From assembly GCA_965277345.1 (NCBI GenBank), contig CBDICI010000004.1, positions 1,736,001-1,800,000 on the forward strand: 64,000 nucleotides of DNA. Reading direction: 5' to 3'. Under the pieces are notes generated by a model, which saw only the letters and a program-made list of their open reading frames with translations, was not told where the DNA came from and ran no database searches. Origin of the DNA: CAIOYC01 sp965277345. GTDB taxonomy: Bacteria > Pseudomonadota > Alphaproteobacteria > Caulobacterales > Caulobacteraceae. Both the position numbers and the translations under genes were made by a program. Shown here piece after piece: positions 17,472 to 26,130 of the stretch. The stretch's first letter is position 1. Each line of letters starts with the position of its first letter.

Positions 17472-18113
17472 TCAGCGCGGCGCCTGGGCCACCAGTCGAA
17501 GCGCGCCGATGCTGGCGTCCGATCCGGGCATCACCATGGAGGCGGGGGCGATGGCGACGCCCAGCCCCTGGGCCGGCCAGCCGGCGATGCCCATCGACGC
17601 CACCTGGCTGGTCACGTCATAGCTGATGCTGTGCGGCTGGCCATAGGCCCCCGGCCGGTTGGCGGCGTAGAAGTTCAATGTGCCGAGCACCGCCGCCTCG
17701 CCCGTGGTGGGCGGGCCGAAGCGAAGCTCGAACAGGGCGCCCGGCTGGATGCCGGCGCGAAGGTCGTCCGCCACCAGGATAAAGCGGGCGCCCTCGCCGT
17801 AGCTCCGCAGGTGGGCGGTCATCTGTTCGGGGGTGCAGACCGTATTCATCCGCACCATGCGCGCCCCGTTCAGGGCGATGGCGCCGCCCCGGGTCTCCGC
17901 CAGCGTGCCGATGGACGGGCAGGGGTCCGCCGGTTGCGCCGCCACCATCGGGGCGCCGGTCGTGGTCGCCGGCAGGGCGGGCTGGGCCGGCGCCGCCGCG
18001 GCCCCCACCGTCACATTGCCGGTCTTGGGATCGACCCGCCCGCACCCGGCGAGCGGCAGGGCGGCGCACAGGGCGAGAGTGGCCAGTGCGGTGGTGGTGA
18101 AGGTGATGCGCAT
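17472..18113 (-). CDS. Lipoprotein resembling the tyrosinase C-terminal domain
   Basis: Protein of 213 residues with a lipoprotein signal ending in LPLAGC (Cys at about 24). The mature C-terminal half matches the tail of the neighbouring tyrosinase piece by piece: FILVADDL...GIQPGALFEL against FLVLSNL...DVQPGVLYQI, LGTLNFYAA against IGSLNFFSA, and SYDVT against SYDIT. The two genes are co-oriented and close, so they are probably one operon, with this gene first. A role as chaperone, pigment-binding or copper-delivery partner is inference. I do not recognise a named family. Confidence 0.8.
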   Translation of the reverse strand: MRITFTTTALATLALCAALPLAGCGRVDPKTGNVTVGAAAAPAQPALPATTTGAPMVAAQPADPCPSIGTLAETRGGAIALNGARMVRMNTVCTPEQMTAHLRSYGEGARFILVADDLRAGIQPGALFELRFGPPTTGEAAVLGTLNFYAANRPGAYGQPHSISYDVTSQVASMGIAGWPAQGLGVAIAPASMVMPGSDASIGALRLVAQAPR

Positions 18114-18245
18114 CGTGTCTTGTCCCCAGCAGCCTTGCGCCCGATCATGCGCGCTGTCGGCTAAGGTTGGAAAGGGCCGGGCGGCTTTACGGTTCCCGGC
18201 GCCGTGCCATAGTCGCGCCGACGGGGCAAAATCGGGAGGCGCGCC

Positions 18246-19592
18246 ATGCGGCGACGGGCGTTCATCATCGGCGGCGGCGCGGTGGCGGGGGCCGGCATGG
18301 CCGGGGCCGGCGAGGGTAAGGCGGCGCCTTTCTATACCTTGCGCGACGCGGCGCGGGAGGCGTGGCTTTATACCTTGCCGCTGAACGAGATCGCGCTGGT
18401 GCGCGCGCGCACCCTGGGCCTCGGCCTTCGCGCCAACGCGTTCCTGCCGCAGCGCTCGCTGGCCGGGCCGGAGGCGCGCAACGTCACCACGCCCAACAAC
18501 GACACTATCTATGCCCTGGCCTTCATCGACCTGACCGGCGGTCCGGTGACGGTGACCCAGCCGGACATCGGCGACCGCTACGCCTCCTTCGCCTTCATGG
18601 ACATGTGGAGCGACAACTTCGCCGTGCTCGGGACGCGCACCACCGGTCCGAGGGGCGGCCGCTTTACGCTCATCGGCCCCAACGACGCGGCTCCACCCGG
18701 TCTCGTGAACGGGGGCCTGTTGCGCTCGCCCACGCCCTGGGTCTGGGCGCTGGCGCGGGTGGTGGTGAACGGCGAGGCCGACATCGGGGCGGCCCGCGCG
18801 GTGCAGGCCGGCTATCGCATCCAGGGACCGCCCTCAAGGGCCAAACCGGCGCCGGGCGCCCGGCGCGATGGGCCCTGGCAGGACTATTTCCGCGCCGTCT
18901 CCGCGCTGCTGGTGGAGAATCCGCCCCCCGCCACCGACGGCGGTATCCTGGCCCGCATCGCCCCGCTCGGCCTCGGCGCCGGGTTCGACCCCGCGCGCTT
19001 CAGCCCCTCGCAGCAGGCGGAGATCGCCGCCGGCCTGGCCGAGGCGGTGACGCTGGCCAAGGGCGGGCTGGGTCCGGCCGAACGGGGTGGCTGGCTGTTC
19101 CAGGCCGCCGATACCGGCGCGTTCTTCCAGGATTATCTCGGCCGGGCGCGTACCGCGCTCGGCGGTCTCGCCGCGCTGCCGCCGGAAGAGGCGATGTATC
19201 TGAACGCGCTGACTCCGACGGACGCGCGGCGGTTGAAGGACGATGGCCCATACCGCCTTCGCTTCGCCAAAGACCAAGCGCCGCCGGTCAACGCCTTCTG
19301 GTCGCTGACCATGTACGAGGTGACGGAGCAGGGACAGTATTTCCTGACCCCGAACCCCTTGAAGCGCTACGCCATCGGCGACCGCACCTCCGGTTTGAGC
19401 TACGGCGCGGACGGGTCGCTGACCCTGTGGCTGTCGCGCGCCGATCCCGGCGGCGCCCGCTCCGCCAACTGGCTGCCGGCGCCGGCCAAGGGGCCATGGG
19501 CGGTGTTGCTCCGGCTGTATCTGCCCAAGCCCGCCGCCATCTCCCGCGCCTGGACCCCGCCACGAATCGAACGGGGTGAGCCCGCTCGCTGA
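18246..19592 (+). CDS. DUF1254/DUF1214-domain exported protein
   Basis: Protein of 448 residues with an N-terminal Arg-rich signal (MRRRAFIIGGGAVAGAG) that looks like a Tat or Sec leader. The DUF1254 part carries RNVTTPNNDTIYALAFIDL and RYASFAFMDMWSDNF. The DUF1214 part carries VNAFWSLTMYE, GDRTSGLSYGADGSLTLWL and the C-terminal LRLYLPK. The pairing and order are standard for this family, whose function is unknown. It is divergent from the tyrosinase-associated lipoprotein by about 130 bp and convergent with the acetyltransferase, 3 bp from its stop. Confidence 0.88.
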   Translation: MRRRAFIIGGGAVAGAGMAGAGEGKAAPFYTLRDAAREAWLYTLPLNEIALVRARTLGLGLRANAFLPQRSLAGPEARNVTTPNNDTIYALAFIDLTGGPVTVTQPDIGDRYASFAFMDMWSDNFAVLGTRTTGPRGGRFTLIGPNDAAPPGLVNGGLLRSPTPWVWALARVVVNGEADIGAARAVQAGYRIQGPPSRAKPAPGARRDGPWQDYFRAVSALLVENPPPATDGGILARIAPLGLGAGFDPARFSPSQQAEIAAGLAEAVTLAKGGLGPAERGGWLFQAADTGAFFQDYLGRARTALGGLAALPPEEAMYLNALTPTDARRLKDDGPYRLRFAKDQAPPVNAFWSLTMYEVTEQGQYFLTPNPLKRYAIGDRTSGLSYGADGSLTLWLSRADPGGARSANWLPAPAKGPWAVLLRLYLPKPAAISRAWTPPRIERGEPAR

Positions 19593-19595
19593 GCG

Positions 19596-20120
19596 CTAAT
19601 CGACAAGGAAGGTCCAGATCGGTCCCGTCCAAGATGGACCGTGCGCCTCGCGCCGAACGAGATCACGAACGCCCGGGGCGGAGCCGAGGGCGCGGGGCCA
19701 GAAGGCCTGGGCGGCGAGGTTGCGCGCCGCCACCGCCACCTCCCAAACGCCGGGATGCTGCCCCAACACCTGGTGGAAGGCGGCGGTGGCCACGCCTCGG
19801 CGGCGGTATTTCCGCGCCACGAAGAACTCGCCCATATTGTGCTCCACCCGCCCGCCGGTCAGGTGCGAGCGCCCGTTCAGCAGGGCGAAACCCGCCGGCG
19901 CGCCGAAGGCCTCAATCAGCAGGACGCGGCGGCCCGGTTCGCCCGACCAGTAGTCCCCGAAGCGCGGGATCGGGGGATAGCGGCCCTGCCGATCGAACAC
20001 GATCGGCCCCGCCTCGGCCGGCTCCATCTCGGAGAAGTCATAGATGTAGAATTGCGCCAGCCCCTCGATCAGGCGGCGCTCGCCTTGGCGGGCAAGGCGG
20101 ACGGTTACGGGTTCTCGCAT
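19596..20120 (-). CDS. GNAT-family N-acetyltransferase
   Basis: Protein of 174 residues with the GNAT fold. The acetyl-CoA pyrophosphate loop is in KYRRRGVATAAFHQ (about residues 107-120), preceded by the acidic strand NMGEFFVA and followed by WEVAVAARNLAAQAFW. It transfers an acetyl group to an unidentified amine. The start is ATG 20120 (MREPVTV); an in-frame start at 20141 adds seven residues. Its stop lies 3 bp from the DUF1254 gene stop in convergent orientation. Confidence 0.82.
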   Translation of the reverse strand: MREPVTVRLARQGERRLIEGLAQFYIYDFSEMEPAEAGPIVFDRQGRYPPIPRFGDYWSGEPGRRVLLIEAFGAPAGFALLNGRSHLTGGRVEHNMGEFFVARKYRRRGVATAAFHQVLGQHPGVWEVAVAARNLAAQAFWPRALGSAPGVRDLVRREAHGPSWTGPIWTFLVD

Positions 20121-20167
20121 GACTTGACGATTTGGCCCCACCGGCGTCGCTGCGCCAACTGTTTAGA

Positions 20168-20200
20168 CAAACAAAACCCCCGGCCGTTTCCGACCGGGGG
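20168..20200 (-). terminator. Rho-independent terminator of groESL
   Basis: On the minus strand a 9-bp GC stem (CCCCCGGTC with GGCCGGGGG, one G-U pair, loop of 6) is followed by TTTTGTTTG. It lies about 80 bp after the groEL stop, where a terminator is expected. Confidence 0.88.
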
Positions 20201-20277
20201 TCTCCATTGGTAGAGGTAAGGCGATCCTCGGGTCGGCCTCGCGGCTTGCGCCGCTCGTTGCCCGAGGATGACGGGTC

Positions 20278-21930
20278 CTAGAAGTCCATGTCGCCCATGC
20301 CGCCGCCCATGCCGCCGCCGGGCATACCGCCGGCGCCGCCCGAGGCCTTCTTCGGGGCTTCGACGATGGCGGCTTCGGTGGTGATCATCAGGCCGGCCAC
20401 CGAGGCGGCGTCCTGCAGGGCGGTGCGAACCACCTTGGCCGGGTCGATCACGCCGGCCTGCACCAGGTCCTGATACTCTTCGGTCTGGGCGTTGAAGCCG
20501 AACGAAACCGACTCGTTGTCCAGCACCTTGCCGACGACGATGGAGCCTTCCACGCCGGCGTTCTCGGCGATCTGGCGGATCGGCGCCTGGAGCGCGCGGC
20601 GCACGATGGCGATACCGGCGTTCTGGTCGTCGTTCTCGCCCTTCAGCCCGTCGAGGACCTTGCCGGCCTTGAGCAGCGCCACGCCGCCGCCGGCCACAAC
20701 ACCCTCTTCGACCGCCGCACGGGTGGCGTTCAGGGCGTCGTCCACGCGGTCCTTCTTTTCCTTCACTTCCACTTCGGTGGAGCCGCCGACGCGGACCACC
20801 GCGACACCGCCGGCCAGCTTGGCCAGACGCTCCTGCAGCTTTTCCTTGTCGTAGTCCGAGGTGGTGTCTTCGATCTGCTTCTTGATCTGGCCGATACGGG
20901 CCTCGATGCCGGCCTTGTCGCCGGTGCCGTCGACGATGGTGGTGGTGTCCTTGTCGATGGTCACCTTCTTGGCCTTGCCGAGGTCGGCAACGGTGACGTT
21001 CTCAAGCTTGATGCCGAGGTCTTCGGAGATCACCGTGCCGCCCGTCAGGATGGCGATGTCCTCCAGCATGGCCTTGCGGCGGTCGCCGAAGCCCGGCGCC
21101 TTGACGGCGGCGACGCGGAGGCCCCCGCGGAGCTTGTTGACCACCAGGGTGGCCAGGGCCTCGCCTTCGATGTCCTCGGCGATGATCAGCAGCGGACGGC
21201 CGTTCTGCACCACCGCTTCCAGCACCGGCAGCAGGGGCTGTAGCGAGGAGAGCTTCTTCTCGAACAGCAGGATCTGCGGCTCTTCGAGGACGGCCTCCAT
21301 CTTGTCGGCATTGGTGATGAAGTAGGGCGACAGGTAGCCGCGATCGAACTGCATCCCCTCGACCACGTCGAGTTCGGTCTCGGCGGTCTTGGCCTCCTCG
21401 ACGGTGATGACGCCCTCATTGCCGACCTTTTCCATGGCGTGGGCGATCATGTCGCCGATTTCCTTGTCGCCATTGGCGGAGATGGCGCCCACCTGGGCGA
21501 TCTCCTGGTTGGTGGTCACCTTCTTGGAGGTGTCCTTGATGTTCTGCACGACGGCGACGACGGCCTTGTCGATGCCGCGCTTCAGGTCCATCGGGTTACG
21601 GCCCGAGGCGACTGACTTCAGGCCTTCGGTGACGATGGCTTGGGCCAGAACGGTGGCGGTGGTGGTGCCGTCGCCGGCCTTGTCATTGGTCTTGGAGGCG
21701 ACTTCGCGGATGAGCTGGGCGCCGAGGTTCTGGAACTTGTCGGAGAGCTCGATTTCCTTGGCGACGGAGACGCCGTCCTTGGTGGAGCGCGGCGCGCCGA
21801 AGCTCTTTTCGATCACTACGTTGCGGCCCTTGGGCCCCAGGGTGACCTTCACCGCGTTGGCGAGGATGTTGACGCCCTGCAACATGCGATCGCGGGCGTC
21901 GGAAGCGAAATATACGTCTTTGGCGGCCAT
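20278..21930 (-). CDS. groEL: 60-kDa chaperonin GroEL
   Basis: Chaperonin subunit of 550 residues, full length. It has the nucleotide-binding loop GDGTTTATVLAQAI, the apical segment EDIEGEALATLVVNKLRGG, the equatorial motif AAVEEGVVAGGGVALL and the Gly-Met-rich tail ending GGMGDMDF. It assembles into a double heptamer that folds cytoplasmic proteins with GroES. It is downstream of groES with a 137-bp gap containing a palindromic repeat, and is controlled from the CIRCE-bearing promoter ahead of groES. Other copies may exist in the genome. Confidence 0.98.
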   Translation of the reverse strand: MAAKDVYFASDARDRMLQGVNILANAVKVTLGPKGRNVVIEKSFGAPRSTKDGVSVAKEIELSDKFQNLGAQLIREVASKTNDKAGDGTTTATVLAQAIVTEGLKSVASGRNPMDLKRGIDKAVVAVVQNIKDTSKKVTTNQEIAQVGAISANGDKEIGDMIAHAMEKVGNEGVITVEEAKTAETELDVVEGMQFDRGYLSPYFITNADKMEAVLEEPQILLFEKKLSSLQPLLPVLEAVVQNGRPLLIIAEDIEGEALATLVVNKLRGGLRVAAVKAPGFGDRRKAMLEDIAILTGGTVISEDLGIKLENVTVADLGKAKKVTIDKDTTTIVDGTGDKAGIEARIGQIKKQIEDTTSDYDKEKLQERLAKLAGGVAVVRVGGSTEVEVKEKKDRVDDALNATRAAVEEGVVAGGGVALLKAGKVLDGLKGENDDQNAGIAIVRRALQAPIRQIAENAGVEGSIVVGKVLDNESVSFGFNAQTEEYQDLVQAGVIDPAKVVRTALQDAASVAGLMITTEAAIVEAPKKASGGAGGMPGGGMGGGMGDMDF

Positions 21931-21972
21931 GGTGGCGGTGCCTTTCTGTAAGGTTGTGGGGCTGGGCCTTCG

Positions 21973-22043
21973 TCCTTCGACAAGCTCAGGAGGAGGACCT
22001 ACTCAGTCGTTCCAGTCCGCCTCATCCTGAGCTTGTCGAAGGA
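21973..22043. repeat. Palindromic repeat family B copy 1, between groES and groEL
   Basis: A perfect 19-bp inverted repeat, TCCTTCGACAAGCTCAGGA and TCCTGAGCTTGTCGAAGGA, with a 33-bp loop. Another copy with slightly diverged arms is at 26013. It lies inside the groES-groEL transcript, so it would fold as a stable mRNA stem-loop. Confidence 0.9.
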
Positions 22044-22067
22044 TGAGGCGGTCGCGAAGCCGGGTGC

Positions 22068-22352
22068 CTAGAGCACGCCCAGGATGTCGCTTTCCTTCAT
22101 GATGATCAGGTCCTCGCCCTCGAGCTTGACCTCCGTGCCCGACCACTTGCCGAACAGGATCTTGTCGCCGACCTTCACATCCATCTCGATGCGCTTGCCG
22201 GTCTCGTCGCGGCCGCCGGGGCCGACGGACAGGACTTCGCCTTCCTGCGGCTTTTCCTTGGCGGTGTCGGGGATGATGATCCCGCCCTTGGTTTTGGCTT
22301 CTTCTTCAACGCGCTTCACGAGCACGCGATCGCCGAGCGGACGAAACGCCAT
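22068..22352 (-). CDS. groES: 10-kDa co-chaperonin GroES
   Basis: Co-chaperonin of 94 residues, the standard length. It contains the opening FRPLGDRVLVKR, the mobile loop EAKTKGGIIIPDTAKEKPQEG and the closing DLIIMKESDILGVL. It caps the GroEL ring during folding. It is the first gene of the groESL operon; the CIRCE operator and a promoter lie 57-119 bp upstream. Confidence 0.97.
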   Translation of the reverse strand: MAFRPLGDRVLVKRVEEEAKTKGGIIIPDTAKEKPQEGEVLSVGPGGRDETGKRIEMDVKVGDKILFGKWSGTEVKLEGEDLIIMKESDILGVL

Positions 22353-22408
22353 TGCTTGTATCTCCCTGGGGTCCAGATGATATGAATGCGGCGCGGGCCG
22401 GTCGCCTG

Positions 22409-22435
22409 TTAGCAGTCGACCTGGCTGAGTGCCAG
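22409..22435 (-). promoter_or_regulatory. CIRCE operator (HrcA binding site)
   Basis: The inverted repeat has 9-nt arms and a 9-nt spacer, TTAGCAGTC and GAGTGCCAG on the plus strand. It matches the consensus TTAGCACTC-N9-GAGTGCTAA at most positions, with differences in both arms. It lies immediately downstream of the proposed -10 box, so bound HrcA would block groESL transcription until heat or misfolding titrates it. Confidence 0.9.
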
Positions 22436-22443
22436 CAGCGCGG

Positions 22444-22471
22444 AGTTAGGGCCGGCGCCGGGGCAAGTCAA
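22444..22471 (-). promoter_or_regulatory. Candidate groESL promoter
   Basis: On the minus strand TTGACT (22471-22466) and CTAACT (22449-22444) are separated by 16 bp, a fair housekeeping-type promoter. The start site would fall near 22437, at the edge of the CIRCE. A heat-shock sigma-32 promoter overlapping it cannot be excluded. Confidence 0.55.
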
Positions 22472-22507
22472 GTGACGTAACGGTGACGCGAAGCCTCGCG
22501 GCGTCCG

Positions 22508-22762
22508 TCAGTCGATGCGCTCACACACCAGGGCGAGGAAAGACGCCCGTTCCGCCGCCGCCTCCACCCGGAACCGGTCGAACTCGCCCTCGGCGTTGCG
22601 CAGGTCGGCGAACAGGCCGGCGGGGTCCTCGTGGAAATGCAGGAAGGCCTTGGAGCGGCGGTAGAACACGCCCCGGCCCTTCTCCACCAGACCGGGCAGG
22701 GTGCGCACCTCCGCCAGCAGCGGCTCCAGCCGGTCGAGCGCGGCGGCGGTTGCGTGCTTCAT
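22508..22762 (-). CDS. Conserved hypothetical protein, 84 aa
   Basis: Small soluble protein with no signal peptide or membrane segment. The sequence contains GVFYRRSKAFLHFHEDPAGLFADLR, which looks like a compact alpha/beta protein, and has the charge pattern of a real gene. I do not recognise the family by name. It is encoded between the GntR regulator and groES on the same strand, with its own start ATG 22762. A lone small housekeeping-type gene is the likely interpretation. Confidence 0.72.
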   Translation of the reverse strand: MKHATAAALDRLEPLLAEVRTLPGLVEKGRGVFYRRSKAFLHFHEDPAGLFADLRNAEGEFDRFRVEAAAERASFLALVCERID

Positions 22763-22814
22763 GAAAACATCAATCCCAAAATCCGCTTATTCCAGCGACC
22801 GCGCGCGGCAACCC

Positions 22815-23504
22815 CTATAGCGACGAGCGGCTGGGCGGGTCGCCCACCAGGCGCTGGGCGGCGGCCTCGGCGGCGATGGCGTCGCGCCCGGCGATGGCGG
22901 CGGCCAGTTCGCGGTGCAGGCGCACGTCCTCGGCCTGGCCCTCCGGCGACTGTTTCTCCATGGCCCAGATCCAGAAGCGGGTGGCCACGTTCTGCAGCGA
23001 GACCACGAAGCGCGCCAGGGTGGGGTTGTGGGTGGCCTGGGCCACCGCGCGGTGAAAGGCGCGGTCCATGGCCAGCATGGCGCGGAAGTCGGCGCCGGCG
23101 ACGGCCGCCTCCGCCCCGTCGAAGGCGCCGGTGATGGCGGCGATGTCTTCCAGGGTGGCGTTGCGGGCGGCCAGGGCGGCGGTCTTGGCCTCCAGCATAT
23201 GGCGAACCTCGAAGGCCTGCTCGATCTCCCGGATATCCAGCGGCGCGACCACGGTGCCGACGCGGGGCCGGCGCACCACCATACCCTCCAGGGCCAGGCG
23301 GCCCAGCGCCTCGCGCACCCCGGCCAGGCCCGCCGCGTAGCGATCCGCCAGCACCCGCTCGTCCAGCACGCTCATGGGGGCAAGCTCGCCGAGGATGATG
23401 TCCAGCAACATCTGTTCGTAGATGCGCGCCTTCAGCAGGCCCGGCGCCCAGTCGCCGTCGACGACGCTCGACTCGGGGCCCTTCATGCGCGAGGCGACGT
23501 TCAT
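22815..23504 (-). CDS. GntR-family transcriptional regulator (FadR/FCD subgroup)
   Basis: Regulator of 229 residues. The N-terminal winged helix includes LDERVLADRYAAGLAGVREALGRLALEGMV and the wing RRPRVGTVV. The C-terminal FCD domain has FEVRHMLEAKTAALAA, the metal/ligand-binding DRAFHRAVAQATHN and LHRELAAAIAGRD. FCD regulators respond to small carboxylic acids or amino acids. It is divergent from the TonB-dependent receptor and probably controls it and the MFS carrier. The GXVREAL motif is intact. Confidence 0.88.
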   Translation of the reverse strand: MNVASRMKGPESSVVDGDWAPGLLKARIYEQMLLDIILGELAPMSVLDERVLADRYAAGLAGVREALGRLALEGMVVRRPRVGTVVAPLDIREIEQAFEVRHMLEAKTAALAARNATLEDIAAITGAFDGAEAAVAGADFRAMLAMDRAFHRAVAQATHNPTLARFVVSLQNVATRFWIWAMEKQSPEGQAEDVRLHRELAAAIAGRDAIAAEAAAQRLVGDPPSRSSL

Positions 23505-23619
23505 CGTTCCATGCTCCCTTCCCCCTCGAGGGGGGTGGCTGCAGACTGTGAAATGTTAGACGCGGCCATGGTCGAGCTTCGCTTGCCGTGCGGCGGTGCA
23601 CACCCCTAATCGTCGCCCC

Positions 23620-25995
23620 ATGTGGGGCCGCCTGTCCATCCTTCTGTTGTTGTCGTCCGCCGCAACGGCGTGGGGGCAGACCGCGCCGACCGCACCCCAG
23701 CCGGACAGCGAGATCGTGGTCACCGGCCACGACCCCGCCGGCCTGATCGAGCGCCGCGCCTCCGACACCGTGTTCGGGCTGAAGAAGCCGCTGATCGAGA
23801 CCGCCCGCGCCGCCACCTTCGCCTCGGACGTGACGCTGGAGCGTTACGGGGTGAACGGCGTGGATGCGCTGGTCAGCCTTTCGCCCGGCGCCTTCACCGA
23901 CAGCTACTACGGGGTGGCGGGCTCGCTGAACCTGCGCGGCACCTTGGCGGAGAACTATTTCCGCGGCTTCAAGCGGATCGAGGATCGCGGCACCTATCCC
24001 ACCCCGCTCGGCGCCGCCGACAGCATCACCATCGTGCGCGGCCCTCCGACCCCGGTCCTCGGTCCCGGCAAGGTGGGCGGCTATCTCGACTTCATCCCCA
24101 AGACCGCGCGCACCGACCGGGGGTTCCTGACCCGGACCACCGGCGATGTGGAGGTCGGCCTCGGCGACTATGGCCAGCGCAAGCTGGATGGCCAAGTCGG
24201 TTTGCCCGTGCGCTTCGGCGCCATCGAGGGGGGTGTCTATCTGTATGGAGAGGCGCAGGACGACCTCGCCTACTATCGCGGCATCCATCCCAGCCATGAT
24301 CTCGGCCAACTCTCCGCTGACTTCGACCTTGGGAACGGCTGGAGCGCGGCGTTCGGCGCCATGCTCTACACCACGCGCGGGGCGGTGCAGACCCCGGGCT
24401 GGAACCGGTTGACCCAGGCCCTGATCGACCACCGGACCTACATCACCGGGCGCAACACCACGCTGGTGGACGCCAACCACGACGGCCGGCTGCAGCCCGG
24501 GGAGATCGGCGCGCCGCTGGAGCAGGGCTATTTCGGCTTCACCCCGCCGATCGATCCGCGCTTTGTGCTGAACACCGGGGTGGGCACGACGCAGCTTGAC
24601 CGCCGCACGGTGTTCGTCTCGGGCAACGACTTCTCCAATACCGATACCCAGACCGCCTATGCCGACCTCGGCAAGGATCTCGGCGCCGGCCGCAGCGCCA
24701 AGCTGCAGCTGTTCTATGACGGGCTGGATAACGACCGCTTCGTCTCCTACGGCTTCCCCGCCAGCTATCAGGCCCAGGTGTTGGAGGGGCGGGCCAGCTT
24801 CACCTCCGACGACGCCTTCCTCGGCGGCGCGGTCAAGGCGCAGACCATCCTCGGCCTCGGTTATCGCACCTATAACGGGCGCCAGCGGGAGAGCTTCAAC
24901 GGCGGTTATATCGCGCTGGACCGGCGCGACCTCAGCTATGGCCCGACCCCCACCGACATCATCGACGATCCCTTCTCCACCGACGTGGGCGGCGGCGGGC
25001 TGACCTGGGAAACCGACGTGCACTCGCGCGTAGACGACGCCGGCGCCTTCGCCGAGACGGATGTGAAACTGCCCTGGCGCTTCGACGTCACCGGCGGCGT
25101 GCGGGCCGACAGCTATCACGTGACCGCACGCGACGACGGCACGGTGGTGTTCGGCGTCACGCCCGGCCGCACCTATCGCATCGGGCGGGGGAGTTTTACC
25201 TGGAACGCGGCGGTGAGCTGGCGCTCGCCCTGGGGCGTCATGCCTTATGTGAGCTACGCCCACACCGCGGCGCCGGAGCTGACCCAGGCCGGCGGCGTCT
25301 CGCCCAACCTGATCGCGCAGAACGCCTGGCTGGCCCCCTCGAACCTGCGCGAAGCCGGGGTGAAGTGGAGCCTGCTCAAGGCGGCCGTGACCGGCTCGCT
25401 GGCGGTCTATCGCCAGACCCGCACCGAGCTCGGTCAGAACAATGCGGTGGTGGGCACGCTGGGGCGGGGGGTGGAGCTGGAGCTGCGCTGGATCGTCAAC
25501 AGGACCTTCAGCCTGACCTTCGCCGGTAACGACCAGCGGACGACGATCAAGGGGCCGGACAATTCGTTCATCGTGATCCCGCCTTCGAGCGTGGGGCTGC
25601 CGGGGGTAGACGGCTATGGCGGGGCCTATGCGGTGTTCGCCACCTCCCAGCTCGTGCCCGGCAACTATACCGACACCCTGATCCCCCGCCGCGTGGCCAG
25701 CCTGTACGGGACCTGGACCACTGATCGTCACGAGTGGGGCCGGGCGGGGGCGACGCTGGGCGCTACCTCGGTCTCGCGCACCGCGGGCATCATTCCGGGC
25801 GCGGTGCGCTTCCCGGCCTATTGGGCCGCCAACGCCTCGGCCTTCGTGGAGCGCGGGCCGTGGCGGGTGACCGGCAATGTCGATAACCTGACGGACAAGC
25901 TCTACTTCACGCCCGTGGCCGATGTTTACGCCAACGTCGCCGCCCTGCCGAGTGTCGGCCGCGCCTTCCGCGTCGCCCTGCGGCGGAGTTTCTAG
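23620..25995 (+). CDS. TonB-dependent outer-membrane receptor
   Basis: Outer-membrane protein of 791 residues from ATG 23620; an in-frame GTG at 23596 would add eight. A signal peptide of about 20 residues (LSILLLLSSAATAWG) precedes the TonB-box-like SEIVVTG. The plug domain carries SLNLRGT, NYFRGFKRI and DSITIVRGP. The barrel ends in an aromatic residue (RRSF), as outer-membrane barrels do. The plug resembles ferric-siderophore-type receptors, though the substrate may be another nutrient. The divergent GntR regulator and the MFS gene behind suggest a carbon compound rather than iron. Confidence 0.9.
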   Translation: MWGRLSILLLLSSAATAWGQTAPTAPQPDSEIVVTGHDPAGLIERRASDTVFGLKKPLIETARAATFASDVTLERYGVNGVDALVSLSPGAFTDSYYGVAGSLNLRGTLAENYFRGFKRIEDRGTYPTPLGAADSITIVRGPPTPVLGPGKVGGYLDFIPKTARTDRGFLTRTTGDVEVGLGDYGQRKLDGQVGLPVRFGAIEGGVYLYGEAQDDLAYYRGIHPSHDLGQLSADFDLGNGWSAAFGAMLYTTRGAVQTPGWNRLTQALIDHRTYITGRNTTLVDANHDGRLQPGEIGAPLEQGYFGFTPPIDPRFVLNTGVGTTQLDRRTVFVSGNDFSNTDTQTAYADLGKDLGAGRSAKLQLFYDGLDNDRFVSYGFPASYQAQVLEGRASFTSDDAFLGGAVKAQTILGLGYRTYNGRQRESFNGGYIALDRRDLSYGPTPTDIIDDPFSTDVGGGGLTWETDVHSRVDDAGAFAETDVKLPWRFDVTGGVRADSYHVTARDDGTVVFGVTPGRTYRIGRGSFTWNAAVSWRSPWGVMPYVSYAHTAAPELTQAGGVSPNLIAQNAWLAPSNLREAGVKWSLLKAAVTGSLAVYRQTRTELGQNNAVVGTLGRGVELELRWIVNRTFSLTFAGNDQRTTIKGPDNSFIVIPPSSVGLPGVDGYGGAYAVFATSQLVPGNYTDTLIPRRVASLYGTWTTDRHEWGRAGATLGATSVSRTAGIIPGAVRFPAYWAANASAFVERGPWRVTGNVDNLTDKLYFTPVADVYANVAALPSVGRAFRVALRRSF

Positions 25996-26012
25996 CGCCG
26001 TGAAAGCCGCAC

Positions 26013-26104
26013 CCTTCGACAAGTTCAGGATCAGGCTTTCAATCCTGCCGGTGTTCCAGTGCGGACGTCACCAGTCTCGCCTCATCCTGAGCTTGTCGAA
26101 GGAC
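26013..26104. repeat. Palindromic repeat family B copy 2
   Basis: The arms CCTTCGACAAGTTCAGGAT and ATCCTGAGCTTGTCGAAGG pair except for one G-U/A-C type mismatch. It lies between the receptor and the MFS genes, ending about 27 bp before the MFS start codon. Confidence 0.85.
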
Positions 26105-26130
26105 GGGGCGAGTTTCACACGGTTTGCGGC

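Noticed and set aside
22759..26022. A long minus-strand opening (over 1,000 codons) across the GntR and receptor genes
   Set aside because: It is the antisense frame of a signal-peptide-bearing TonB receptor and has no recognisable domain of its own.
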